This document shows positions 53,915 to 63,032 of a DNA stretch of 64,000 nucleotides, piece after piece. This DNA comes from Paenibacillus sp. KS-LC4 (GTDB taxonomy: Bacteria; Bacillota; Bacilli; Paenibacillales; Paenibacillaceae), in contig NZ_CP145905.1 in assembly GCF_036894955.1 (NCBI RefSeq), positions 2,002,501 to 2,066,500 of the forward strand, in the 5' to 3' direction. The position numbers and the translations under genes were made by a program. The notes under the pieces are model-generated. The model was given only the letters and a program-made list of their open reading frames with translations. It was not told the origin of the DNA and searched no databases. Numbering within the stretch: the stretch's first letter is position 1; every line of letters begins with the position of its first letter.

Positions 53915-54730
53915 ATATTTGTACTAGGATGAGCATGCAAACGTAGGGCCCTTCCTGCTGCTCTATGCTTAGTGTCTATTCTAGGTCTAGGCCAATCTCC
54001 TATTAACATTCAAGGCTTAAGGAGCTACAGCATACGATTGTTGCTGATCACAGTTACTGAGAACACAGTTGCAGATAGCAATATGGCTGACACTACAGTT
54101 GTTGAGAATACTGCTGCTGAGATCACGCAGCCTTGGAAGCTCGTTCCTTTTTTGGCGGACTGAGGTTCCGCTATTCTGGCTTTTAAATCCATTTCGGGCC
54201 TTAAGCGGACAGGAGATTCACTATTCCCTTCATAATCCTCTCAAAATGACGATGGGCAGCGCATTAGCGGCTCCTGAGTCCGAAGCCTGTGCCAAAACCA
54301 GTGATTTGGTTGAAATAGCGGCTGCTGTGTCCTCCGAGCTATATCCTCCGAGTTGTGTCCACCAAGTCTACCTTTGTATCTTCGTACAAGGAGCAAGCCC
54401 CAGAAAAGAGCAGCAAGAAGTTGCCGTGTTGTGCCAATCCCTGTAGGTAGAGGGAAGACGTTTGAACGCTGACTACTATCGGAATCCAGCTCGCTTGCGT
54501 ATGCGGACACACCGTAGAATAAGTTTGAAACGGGTACAATACAGATAAAATGCCTATACTTTTGGATAAAATGTCTAGTTTTTAATCAAACAGCTCTGTT
54601 TTTTGGCATGGTTTATTTTGAGGAATTCCCTATAATTGGAGAAGTATTCACCATACAGGCAGAGTACCGAGTGTGTTTTAAAATATAAGCCTATATAAGT
54701 ATCACTCTTATTAGGGGCGTATATTTCACC
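53915..54730. other. non-coding stretch of about 0.8 kb with decayed repeats
   Basis: No gene with a ribosome-binding site is found. Frames open by chance (for example one from 54069) lack coding signs. A stretch near 54053-54126 has an internal repeat in which ACAGTT/GAGAA-type units recur. Two 21-bp units 50 bases apart (54155, 54205) and paired ATAAAATGYCTA (about 54546-54577) are the only other structure. It may be a decayed intergenic island or regulatory RNA. Confidence 0.5.
54155..54225. repeat. two 21-bp units at 50-bp period
   Basis: GCGGACTGAGGTTCCGCTATT (54155) and GCGGACAGGAGATTCACTATT (54205) share 15 of 21 bases and are exactly 50 bp apart. I recall similar units in other Paenibacillus intergenic DNA but cannot verify that here. 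Confidence 0.45.
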
Positions 54731-54775
54731 CTCGAAACGGCAGCTTTGCCGCCCTCTGGCGGCGACAGTCGTTTA
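54731..54775. repeat. 45-bp dispersed hairpin repeat, copy 2
   Basis: CTCGAAACGGCAGC...GTCGTTTA is the same length as copy 1 at 40916-40960 and shares 35 of 45 bases. The outer arms still pair (GAAACGGC with GTCGTTT, including a G-U), and an inner GCCGCC/GGCGGC stem is stronger than in copy 1. It lies about 110 bases before the rhamnogalacturonan lyase gene. Confidence 0.65.
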
Positions 54776-54797
54776 CACTTGGCAGATTTGCCTATGA

Positions 54798-54813
54798 TGG
54801 AAAGCGCTTTATT
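54798..54813 (+). promoter_or_regulatory. cre-like palindrome upstream of the PL11 gene
   Basis: A perfect 10-bp palindrome AAAGCGCTTT (54801-54810) is the core of an ideal cre site, but the flanks (GG and AT) do not match the TG...CA ends. Catabolite or LacI-type control is possible. Confidence 0.45.
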
Positions 54814-54886
54814 TCTATGGGGGAGATGCTGAGCCCTCAGGCGAAAGACAGCGTACACACCTAATTTCAGGGAGGTAATAACGGGA

Positions 54887-57800
54887 ATGCAAATGCGCAA
54901 GAAGGGGAAAGGAACCGCAGCAATGTCGAAGTTCCTGTCATGTCTATTGGCACTTACTCTCTTAATCCCAGCCTTTTCTATGCCTGCAGCAGCCGCTGAT
55001 TCGGTGCTGGTATCCGATGATTTCAGCAGCTATGCACTTGGCAATCTAACAATTGGAAGCGGTAACACTTGGACAAAGGAGGGCGCTGCTCCGGCTTTTG
55101 TAGTCAAGCACAATTCTGTTACCGGCTCTACTTATGGAGCGATTACAAATGAATCGACCGGCTCCTCCTATATCGGTCAACGATTTGCCGGAGAAAGCGG
55201 CGGCTTAATCGTTGAGTTTGATGTCAACCTTCCAACGAGTAAAGGCGGCTTGCTGTGGGTCATGGATGGCAAGGTGAATGCTACGAGTGCTGCCGCTGCC
55301 CGCTACCAGTTGGATGCTGGCGTCATCAAGCAGCATAATGCAGCTGTGGATAAGCAGCTCGCTTATGATGTGACGCATTGGTATCGCTTCAAAATGGTAT
55401 TTAATGTGCCGAGCAAGCAGTATAATGTAAGCGTTACCGATTTGACGACGAACGCGACGGTAAACTGGCCGTCTGCCTTTTACAGCAACCGGGAACGGAT
55501 CAGCAGCTTTGGCTTCTATGTCAACCCGAATGGCGGCCAAATCAATGTGGCGAATGTGCGGGTAACCGCGCTTGACGTGAAGCTGGCTGGCTTAGTACTG
55601 GGCTCAAGCGACTTTGCACCTGTGCTTAATCCGCCGTTTGATCCAGGTGTATACGATTATTCGGTAGAGGTGCCGTATTCAGCTGCATCGGTGGATGTAA
55701 CACCAACAGCAAGCAACGCTGGATTGGTCGGATTGAAAGTGGATGCGGGCGCGATTGCCAGCGGACAGAAGAGAACCATTCCTTTGACGGGCGACGAGAC
55801 GGAATTTGGCGTTTCAGTAACCTCGTCCGCCTATACGGATATTAGCCGTACGTATAAGGTGAAGGTCAATAAGCTGGAAAAGTCGCCTAATGTGACGTAT
55901 GTCGTCAGCGAGGCGCATGATGAGACAGTCAAAATCGGCTGGGAGCAGCCTCAGGACCCAGCTTTTAAGGAAACGCGCGTTTATTTGAAAAATGAAGACG
56001 CTTCCTTGACACTGGTCGATACGGTGCCAGCAGGCAAATACATTTCGACAATAGCAGGGCTTGCGAATGGCACGACCTATTCATACGTCGTTAAAGGTGC
56101 ATATGAATATGCGGGAGAAGCGGTTAGCGAGTCAAGCGGCGTGGAAATTAGCGAAACGCCGATTAAGCTTGCTCCTCGCCAAATGGAAGCGCTAGACCGC
56201 GGCCTCGTTGCGGTGAAGGAAGCCGAGCATGTGTATGTAGGCTGGCGCCTGCTGGGCACCGATGCGGAGGATATCGCATTCAATCTGTACCGCGACGGCG
56301 TGAAGCTGAACAGCACGCCAATTACAGGCAGCACCAACTATGCGGATGCGAGCGGCAGCAGCAGCTCAACTTACTATGTTCGAGCCATTACAGCTGGTAT
56401 GGAGCAGCCGCAATCCGAAACGGTAGAGGTGTGGGATACGAATTATTTAAATATTCCGCTTGAGAAGCCAGCAGGCGGCGTAGCCCCAGATGGCGTAGCT
56501 TATACGTATTCGGCGAATGACGCTTCCGTTGGCGATTTGGACGGAGACGGGCAATACGAAATTATAATGAGCTGGATGCCGAGCAATGCGAAGGACAACT
56601 CACAGGCTGGCTACACGGGCAATGTGTATGTTGATGCTTACAAGCTCGATGGCACACGCCTGTGGCGAATGGATTTAGGCAAAAATATGCGAGCAGGCGC
56701 CCACTATCTCGACATTATGGTCTACGATTTGGATGGTGACGGCAAAGCCGAGGTGACGTTCCGCACGGCGGATGGCACGATTGATGGAAGCGGCGTCGTC
56801 ATTGGCGATGCCCAGGCGGATCACCGCAATGCCAGCGGATATATTTTGACCGGACCGGAGTTCCATACGGTGTTTGAAGGCGCGACAGGCAAAGCGCTGG
56901 CAACGGATGCTTATGAGCCGGAGCGGGGAAATGTTGCGGATTGGGGCGATGCTTACGGCAATCGCGTTGACCGTTTTCTTGCGGCGATTGCTTATCTTGA
57001 CGGCGAGCGCCCAAGCATCGTGATGCAGCGTGGCTATTACACGCGGATGGTGCTTGTCGCTTATAACTATCGGGATGGCGAACTGACGAAGGTGTGGACG
57101 TTCGATTCCAAAACGCCAGGCAATGAAGCCTATTACGGCCAAGGCAATCACCAGCTTAGCGTCGCTGATGTGGATAATGATGGCCGGGATGAAATTATTA
57201 CAGGCGCGGCAGCTATTGACGATAACGGAGACGGGCTGTGGAGCTCCAAGCTCGGCCATGGCGATGCGATGCATCTGAGCAATCTTAACCCGGATCGTCT
57301 GGGACTGGAATTGTTTGCGGTGCAGGAGGATACTGCCGTTAAATATTCCTACGATATGAAGGATGCAAGAACAGGCCGTGTATTATGGGGGCAGCTGCAG
57401 CTTGGCATTGATGCTGGTCGCGGTTTGTCGGCAGATATCGATCCAAGGCATAAAGGCGCGGAATCATGGGCAATCGACGGTGCCTGGAACAGTACGACGG
57501 GTGGACTGTTTAACGCTAAGGGAGAGAAGCTGTCCGCGAGCATCCCAACGTCCAACTTTGCTATTTGGTGGGATGGCGACCTGAGCCGCGAGCTGCTTGA
57601 TCATAATTGGCTCGGCGATCCGCGTGTAGGCGTTCCGAAAATCGACAAGTGGGACTACGAGAATGAAGCACTCGTCAATTTGGAAACCTTCGCAGGCACT
57701 TATTCGATTAATGATACGAAAGGCAATCCGAACCTGCAGGCTGATCTATTCGGAGACTGGCGCGAAGAGGTGGTGCTGCGGACAGAAGACAGCAGCGCGC

Positions 57801-59479
57801 TGCGCATTTATACAACGACAGCTGTCACCGAGCATCGGATTCATACGCTCATGCATGATCCTGTCTACAGACTTGGCATCGCATGGCAAAATACGGGCTA
57901 CAATCAGCCGCCGCATACGAGCTTCTATTTAGGCACAGATATGGAGATGCCGGATCGGCCAAATATTCGTACCAATGCCATTGCAGCGACAAGCCTTAGC
58001 ATTTCCGCTCCTTCGCAAGAGGTGACGGCAGGAAAACAGTTGCAGCTGAACCCGGTATTTTTGCCAGCTGCGGCAACCAACAAAGCCGTAACTTGGACCG
58101 TTGCAGCTGAAGATGGCTCGGCAACAACGCTTGCAACGATTCATGCAAATGGTATGCTGTCAGCAGTAGCGGCAGGCAAAGTAAAAGTAGTAGCGAGAGC
58201 AAATGATGGCTCAGGTGTGAGCGGCGAGCTTGTCGTGACGATTTCTGCTGTTGGAACCGTGAATCCAGGAACAGGCTCGGGCTCAAGCGGAACGGATACG
58301 ACGACTCCCCCGACGCAAGCTACCGCTCCCGCCAATGCAGTGCTTAAGCCGGCCGTTACAGTAGACGGTGGCGGCAAAGCATCGGCAGAGGTGACTCCGG
58401 CTGAGCTCTCGAAGGGACTCGACGATGCAGCTGGCAACAAGCTTGCGATCAATGCGGTGCCAACGGGTGCAGCAAGCTCCGTTCAAGTAACGCTTCCAGC
58501 GCAGGCGCTGAAAGCGGCGTCCGGCAAGCAGATAAGCCAAGTAGAAGTGAATTTGGGGCTGGCGAGCATAACGCTAGATACGGCCTGGCTTTCGAAGCAA
58601 ATAGAGGCAGGAGCTGGTAAGCTGGAAATTTCCGCCGCTGAGGCTGATATAAGCAAGCTTTCCGCCGAGGCGAAAGCACAGCTAGGGAGCGCAAAAGCTT
58701 ATGATTTGACATTGACGCTTGATGGCAAAGCAATTACTTCTTTTGCAGGCGGTGTTACCGTTGTATTGGATTACAATTTGCAAGCAGGAGAGAGCCCGAA
58801 TAAAGTGGTCGTCTACTACATTGATGATCATGGCGAAACGCAAATTGTGAAAAATGGGAAGTATGCGGCGGCGGGGCACGTCACCTTTAAACCAGAGCAT
58901 TTCAGCCAATATGCAGCAGCTCACGTCAACATTCAATTCAATGATATTGAGCGTGTAGCATGGGCAAGGGACAGCATTGAATCGCTCGCTGCCAGAGGCA
59001 TTATTAATGGCATGGGCAATCAAGCCTTTAAGCCGGATCAGCAAGTTACGCGTGCTCAGTTTCTGAAAATGCTGCTGCAAGCGTTCGATTTGGAGCAGGC
59101 GGATGCGGCAAGCACGTTTAGCGATGTGCAGCCAGGCAGCTGGTATTACAGCTCCGTGGCAAGCGCGCAGGAGCTAGGCATTGTTGAAGGCAACGCAAAT
59201 GGCACCTTTGGCTTCAATGATGAAATTACGCGTGAGGATATGGCCGTTATGGCCCATCGCGTTATTCAGAAGCTTGAGCTGAAGCTGAATGCTCAGGGAC
59301 AGCCAGGTGATTTCAAAGACAGCTCGGCGATTTCCAGCTACGCGAAGCAGGCAGTAGATGCGATGCAAAGTGCAGGCATCATTAAGGGGACGGGCAATGG
59401 CAGCTTTGAGCCGAAGAGCCATGCAACGCGGGCACAAGCGGCCGTTGTCATTAACCAGCTGCTTGGGACGAATAATTAA
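54887..59479 (+). CDS. SLH-anchored PL11 rhamnogalacturonan lyase
   Basis: This 1530-aa secreted protein has a signal peptide (to PAAAAD), a LamG-like or concanavalin-like N-terminal domain (about 40-230), a cadherin-like beta-sandwich, a fibronectin III-like domain, a PL11 beta-propeller (from RQMEALDRGLVAVK near 425 to about 1025, with repeated calcium-type DLDGDGQYE loops), a Big2-like domain and three SLH repeats (about 1360-1530; VAWARDSIESLAARGI). It should cut rhamnogalacturonan I at the cell surface. ATG 54887 follows GGGAGGT; ATG 54893 is possible. Confidence 0.9.
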   Translation: MQMRKKGKGTAAMSKFLSCLLALTLLIPAFSMPAAAADSVLVSDDFSSYALGNLTIGSGNTWTKEGAAPAFVVKHNSVTGSTYGAITNESTGSSYIGQRFAGESGGLIVEFDVNLPTSKGGLLWVMDGKVNATSAAAARYQLDAGVIKQHNAAVDKQLAYDVTHWYRFKMVFNVPSKQYNVSVTDLTTNATVNWPSAFYSNRERISSFGFYVNPNGGQINVANVRVTALDVKLAGLVLGSSDFAPVLNPPFDPGVYDYSVEVPYSAASVDVTPTASNAGLVGLKVDAGAIASGQKRTIPLTGDETEFGVSVTSSAYTDISRTYKVKVNKLEKSPNVTYVVSEAHDETVKIGWEQPQDPAFKETRVYLKNEDASLTLVDTVPAGKYISTIAGLANGTTYSYVVKGAYEYAGEAVSESSGVEISETPIKLAPRQMEALDRGLVAVKEAEHVYVGWRLLGTDAEDIAFNLYRDGVKLNSTPITGSTNYADASGSSSSTYYVRAITAGMEQPQSETVEVWDTNYLNIPLEKPAGGVAPDGVAYTYSANDASVGDLDGDGQYEIIMSWMPSNAKDNSQAGYTGNVYVDAYKLDGTRLWRMDLGKNMRAGAHYLDIMVYDLDGDGKAEVTFRTADGTIDGSGVVIGDAQADHRNASGYILTGPEFHTVFEGATGKALATDAYEPERGNVADWGDAYGNRVDRFLAAIAYLDGERPSIVMQRGYYTRMVLVAYNYRDGELTKVWTFDSKTPGNEAYYGQGNHQLSVADVDNDGRDEIITGAAAIDDNGDGLWSSKLGHGDAMHLSNLNPDRLGLELFAVQEDTAVKYSYDMKDARTGRVLWGQLQLGIDAGRGLSADIDPRHKGAESWAIDGAWNSTTGGLFNAKGEKLSASIPTSNFAIWWDGDLSRELLDHNWLGDPRVGVPKIDKWDYENEALVNLETFAGTYSINDTKGNPNLQADLFGDWREEVVLRTEDSSALRIYTTTAVTEHRIHTLMHDPVYRLGIAWQNTGYNQPPHTSFYLGTDMEMPDRPNIRTNAIAATSLSISAPSQEVTAGKQLQLNPVFLPAAATNKAVTWTVAAEDGSATTLATIHANGMLSAVAAGKVKVVARANDGSGVSGELVVTISAVGTVNPGTGSGSSGTDTTTPPTQATAPANAVLKPAVTVDGGGKASAEVTPAELSKGLDDAAGNKLAINAVPTGAASSVQVTLPAQALKAASGKQISQVEVNLGLASITLDTAWLSKQIEAGAGKLEISAAEADISKLSAEAKAQLGSAKAYDLTLTLDGKAITSFAGGVTVVLDYNLQAGESPNKVVVYYIDDHGETQIVKNGKYAAAGHVTFKPEHFSQYAAAHVNIQFNDIERVAWARDSIESLAARGIINGMGNQAFKPDQQVTRAQFLKMLLQAFDLEQADAASTFSDVQPGSWYYSSVASAQELGIVEGNANGTFGFNDEITREDMAVMAHRVIQKLELKLNAQGQPGDFKDSSAISSYAKQAVDAMQSAGIIKGTGNGSFEPKSHATRAQAAVVINQLLGTNN

Positions 59480-59534
59480 GCAGGCTGAAATCAAGGAATA
59501 TAGTAAAAAGGATATGGACTGTACAATAGTGGAG

Positions 59535-59572
59535 GAGGCTGCGCAGCGATGCGCAGCCTCTTTACTTTTTTT
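59535..59572 (+). terminator. terminator after the PL11 gene
   Basis: GAGGCTGCGC pairs with GCGCAGCCTC around a short AGCGAT loop, followed by a T-rich tract. Confidence 0.85.
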
Positions 59573-59682
59573 GAAAACTAGCCTAATTCGGTTGAAGGAG
59601 TGGGGATTGGGCGATGAACGCAGTCTGGGGAAGCGAGCTGATGCTGTTCCTCATGCTATAGTTCGTTGTGCTGACAAGAAGG

Positions 59683-60378
59683 CTAACGTTCGAGCTGCTC
59701 CGCCGTCATCGGCAGCTGCCAGTCAATGGCCTCGCTGCCGATGCTGTGAAGGAAGGCGTTGGCGCGGGAAAAGGGCTTGCTCCCGAAAAATCCGCGCTCC
59801 GCTGAATAAGGGCTTGGATGGGGAGAAGCGATCAGATGGTGCCGCGTGCGGTCTATGCGGGATGCCTTGTCTTGAGCGTGCTTGCCCCACAGTATAAATA
59901 CGATGGGCTGCTCCCGTTCGTTCAGCGCCTCAATGATCCGGTCGGTAAACCGCTCCCAGCCGATGCCTTGATGCGAGCCCGCGCTGCCCGCTCTTACGGT
60001 AAGCACGGCATTGAGCAGCAGCACGCCCTGCTTGGCCCAAGAAGCAAGACAGCCGTGAGCGGGAGGCGTGCAGCCAAGATCATTGGCAAGCTCCTGATAT
60101 ATATTTTGCAGCGATGGAGGAATGCGCACGCCCGGCTGAACAGAGAAGCTAAGGCCATGAGCCTGGTTAGCGCCATGATAAGGGTCCTGTCCCAAAATGA
60201 CGACCCGTGTATTTTTAAACGATGTATAATGAAGGGCGTTATAAATATGATGCATATTGGGATAAACGGTCGTCGTACGATATTGCTGGGCGAGATGAGA
60301 GCGCATTTCCCGGTAATAGGGCTCCGCAAGCTCGGCGTTCAACAGCTCCGCCCAATCATTATGAAAAATAGTCGCCAA
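59683..60378 (-). CDS. ung: uracil-DNA glycosylase (family 1)
   Basis: This 231-aa enzyme has the water-activating loop GQDPYHG (Asp65) and the C-terminal HPSPYS...GFFGSKPFSRAN loop. The minor-groove loop normally reads HPSPLS, with a leucine that pushes the uracil out; here a Tyr takes that place. It removes uracil from DNA. The TTG start at 60378 is supported by GAGGAGG 8 bases upstream. The coding strand is opposite to its neighbours. Confidence 0.93.
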   Translation of the reverse strand: MATIFHNDWAELLNAELAEPYYREMRSHLAQQYRTTTVYPNMHHIYNALHYTSFKNTRVVILGQDPYHGANQAHGLSFSVQPGVRIPPSLQNIYQELANDLGCTPPAHGCLASWAKQGVLLLNAVLTVRAGSAGSHQGIGWERFTDRIIEALNEREQPIVFILWGKHAQDKASRIDRTRHHLIASPHPSPYSAERGFFGSKPFSRANAFLHSIGSEAIDWQLPMTAEQLER

Positions 60379-60620
60379 GGTAAAATCCTCCTCATTTGCT
60401 TATAATTTTTATTTTAGCATAAATCAAAAGATGCATAAAAATAGCCCGGACTACGGAAGCTCAGCATGTGATTGTGGCTGCCTCTTGCTGGAGCGATGCT
60501 TGTTGTTGAAACGAAGTGTATATAGCTGCTAGTAAAATATTTGGGAAAGGGGCATTACCTTTTTGATGATTTAGATTACTATAGTTAATTCTTTGTTGCG
60601 GGTAAATCGTCTACAATAGG

Positions 60621-60640
60621 TTTTGTAAGCACTTACAAAA
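60621..60640 (+). promoter_or_regulatory. perfect 9-bp inverted repeat, LacI/CcpA-type operator
   Basis: TTTTGTAAG (60621-60629) and CTTACAAAA (60632-60640) are exact inverted repeats. The 14-bp core TGTAAGCACTTACA differs from an ideal cre site at the central G. It lies just after a -10 like TACAAT (60612-60617), at the expected transcription start of the following operon. The preceding 60379-60600 holds only the ung leader. Confidence 0.65.
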
Positions 60641-60664
60641 AAGAATGGTTACAGGAGGTCAAGC

Positions 60665-62002
60665 ATGATTAAAAACAAAATTGGTATCGTAACGGTTCTT
60701 TCCCTGTCGCTTATCTTTGGGGGATGCTCGGCGCAAGGAAGCAATGATCAGCCCGCGGCTCAAGCTAGCACAGATAGCAGCGGCGGCAGCAACAAAAAGG
60801 TTGAACTAAGAATGACATGGTGGGGCTCGCAAACCCGTCATGATCTAACTATTAAAGCGCTTGAGCTGTTCCAGCAAAAACATCCTGATATTGTAATAAA
60901 GCCGGAATATTCCGGATGGGATGGTTATTTCGATAAGCTGTCCACACAGGTAGCTGGAGCAAACGCGCCTGACCTCATCCAAATGGATTACGCCTTCCTG
61001 ACTGACTATGCAAACCGCGATGCGCTGCTTGATTTGGATACGTATACGCAAAGCGGCGACCTGAAAATTGATAAGCATGATCCAAGCATGATCAAAGCGG
61101 GCACCGTAAATGACAAGCTTTATGCGATCACGCTTGGGGTGAATGCACCTGGCATTGTATACAGCTCGAAGGTGTTCAAGGAGCTGAATATTGCTGACCC
61201 GGACACAAGCTGGACTTGGGAGGATTTCGCAAAAATCGCTAAACAGATTAGAGAAGCGAAGGGCGATGCCTTTGTCGGATCGGCAGATAATTCCGGAACG
61301 TTTAACATTTTTGAAATTATGGTTCGTCAAAGCGGCCGCAGCTTGTTCAAGGATGGGCAGCTAGGCGCGACGAAAGAGGACTTTACAAACTGGTTCACGC
61401 TGTGGCAGGAAATGCGCGACAGCGGCAGCATTACTTCGCCAGAAGCAACGGCTGCGATGACGAATGCACTTGAAACACGCCCGCTCGCTTTGGGAACAGC
61501 AGCGATGGACTTTATTTGGTCGAACCAAATTATTGCTTTCCAAAAAGCACTGAAGGATTCAACCGACCAGCTTAAAATTCAAGTGCTGCCGCATTTGCCG
61601 GGTGAAGTGAAAAGCGGAGAGTACCTCAAGCCAGGTCAATTTCTGTCCGGTTATTCCAAGACGGAGCATCCGAAGGAGGTCGCAATGGTTATCGACTTCC
61701 TCGTCAATGATCCAGAAGCGACAGCGATTCTCGGCTCGGAGCGCGGGGTGCCGGTTAACTCAGATATTCGGGAGAAAATGGCAACGACGCTATCCGATAC
61801 TGACAAAATGATTTTCAACTTTGTAGACACGGTATCCAAAGACAAAAGCGACATTGATCCGCCGTATCCGCAAGGCTACTCGGAAGTGGACAAAAGCTTC
61901 AAAACGCTCAGTGAGCAAATCGCGTTCGCTCAAGGCGAGCTTGGCAGCAACATCGACCAGTTTATGACTAGCGCTAATGCGTCGCTCAGCAAAAGCAAGT
62001 AA
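60665..62002 (+). CDS. sugar ABC transporter substrate-binding lipoprotein
   Basis: This 445-aa lipoprotein has lipobox FGGC at about residues 18-21 and a type 1 binding-protein fold (LRMTWWGSQTRHDLT, DLIQMDYAFLTDYANRD, IMVRQSGRSLFKDGQ). AGGAGG at 60653-60658 supports ATG 60665. It should deliver a mono- or oligosaccharide to the two permeases that follow. Confidence 0.9.
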   Translation: MIKNKIGIVTVLSLSLIFGGCSAQGSNDQPAAQASTDSSGGSNKKVELRMTWWGSQTRHDLTIKALELFQQKHPDIVIKPEYSGWDGYFDKLSTQVAGANAPDLIQMDYAFLTDYANRDALLDLDTYTQSGDLKIDKHDPSMIKAGTVNDKLYAITLGVNAPGIVYSSKVFKELNIADPDTSWTWEDFAKIAKQIREAKGDAFVGSADNSGTFNIFEIMVRQSGRSLFKDGQLGATKEDFTNWFTLWQEMRDSGSITSPEATAAMTNALETRPLALGTAAMDFIWSNQIIAFQKALKDSTDQLKIQVLPHLPGEVKSGEYLKPGQFLSGYSKTEHPKEVAMVIDFLVNDPEATAILGSERGVPVNSDIREKMATTLSDTDKMIFNFVDTVSKDKSDIDPPYPQGYSEVDKSFKTLSEQIAFAQGELGSNIDQFMTSANASLSKSK

Positions 62003-62084
62003 TAGAAAATAGGAATAAGAGCCAGCGGTGCTGCCTGCAATAAGCGGCGGCTCCGCTGGAATAATGGGAAGAGGGGAATCCGCG

Positions 62085-63029
62085 ATGACAGCACCATCTA
62101 TGACGAAGCCGCCAAAAAGCAGCAAACGGGCAAAACGATCGGCAGCCAGCCAGCATAACCGCGCTGCCTTGCTTTTTCTAGCGCCATGGCTCATCGGCCT
62201 GATTTGCCTGACGCTCGGCCCGGTGCTCGCGTCGCTCTATTTTTCACTTACGGATTACAGCATTCTGGCAAGCCCCAATTGGGTGGGACTCAGCAATTAC
62301 ACGGAAATGTTCACAACGGATAAGCTGTTCGGAACGTCGCTTAAGGTCACTTTCACTTATGTATTCGCATCGGTGCCGCTCAAGCTGATTTTCGCTCTTG
62401 GCGTTGCGCTGCTGCTTAACAAAGGAATCAAGGGTCTAGGCATTTATCGGACCATCTACTATATCCCCTCCTTGCTCGGGGGCAGCATTGCGATATCCAT
62501 GTTATGGCGGAAAATGCTCGGCGGCGACGGCCTGCTCAATCAGGTGCTGCTGAAGGTAGGCATTCAAGCGCCAGATTGGGTAGCGAATCCTAAATATGCG
62601 CTGTATTCAATCGTATTGCTCTCAGTATGGCAATTCGGCTCATCCATGATTATTTTCCTATCGGGACTTAAGCAAATTCCGTCCGATTATTACGAGGCTT
62701 CATCCGTAGATGGAGCAGGGAAAATTCGCCAGTTTTTTAATATTACGCTGCCGATTTTGACGCCGGTCATTTTCTTTAATCTCGTCATGCAAATTATTAC
62801 GTCGTTCCAATCGTTTACACAGGCCTTCGTCATCAGCAACGGAACTGGCGGCCCGCTGAATTCAACGCTTATGTATTCGCTTTATTTGTACAAAAAAGGC
62901 TTTGCTTTTTTCCAAATGGGCTACGCTTCGGCGATGGCTTGGGTGCTGCTGCTCATTATCGGCTGCTTTACCTTCATTATATTCCGCTCCAGCAGAGGCT
63001 GGGTGCATTACGAGGACGGGGGGAAATAG
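62085..63029 (+). CDS. sugar ABC permease (MalF type)
   Basis: This 314-aa permease has six membrane segments and the EAA loop YEASSVDGAGKIRQFFNITL. ATG 62085 follows AGAGGGG with 8-base spacing; an open frame upstream to 62028 reads as non-coding. It pairs with the following gene. Confidence 0.88.
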   Translation: MTAPSMTKPPKSSKRAKRSAASQHNRAALLFLAPWLIGLICLTLGPVLASLYFSLTDYSILASPNWVGLSNYTEMFTTDKLFGTSLKVTFTYVFASVPLKLIFALGVALLLNKGIKGLGIYRTIYYIPSLLGGSIAISMLWRKMLGGDGLLNQVLLKVGIQAPDWVANPKYALYSIVLLSVWQFGSSMIIFLSGLKQIPSDYYEASSVDGAGKIRQFFNITLPILTPVIFFNLVMQIITSFQSFTQAFVISNGTGGPLNSTLMYSLYLYKKGFAFFQMGYASAMAWVLLLIIGCFTFIIFRSSRGWVHYEDGGK

Positions 63030-63032
63030 ACG

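Noticed and set aside
54069..54446. 125-aa plus-strand frame in the gene-free region
   Set aside because: No ribosome-binding site, unusual composition and no recognisable domain.
54776..54886. Possible riboswitch ahead of the PL11 gene
   Set aside because: The GGGGGAGATGCTGAGCCC stretch recalls parts of known riboswitch cores, but no complete core could be matched by eye.
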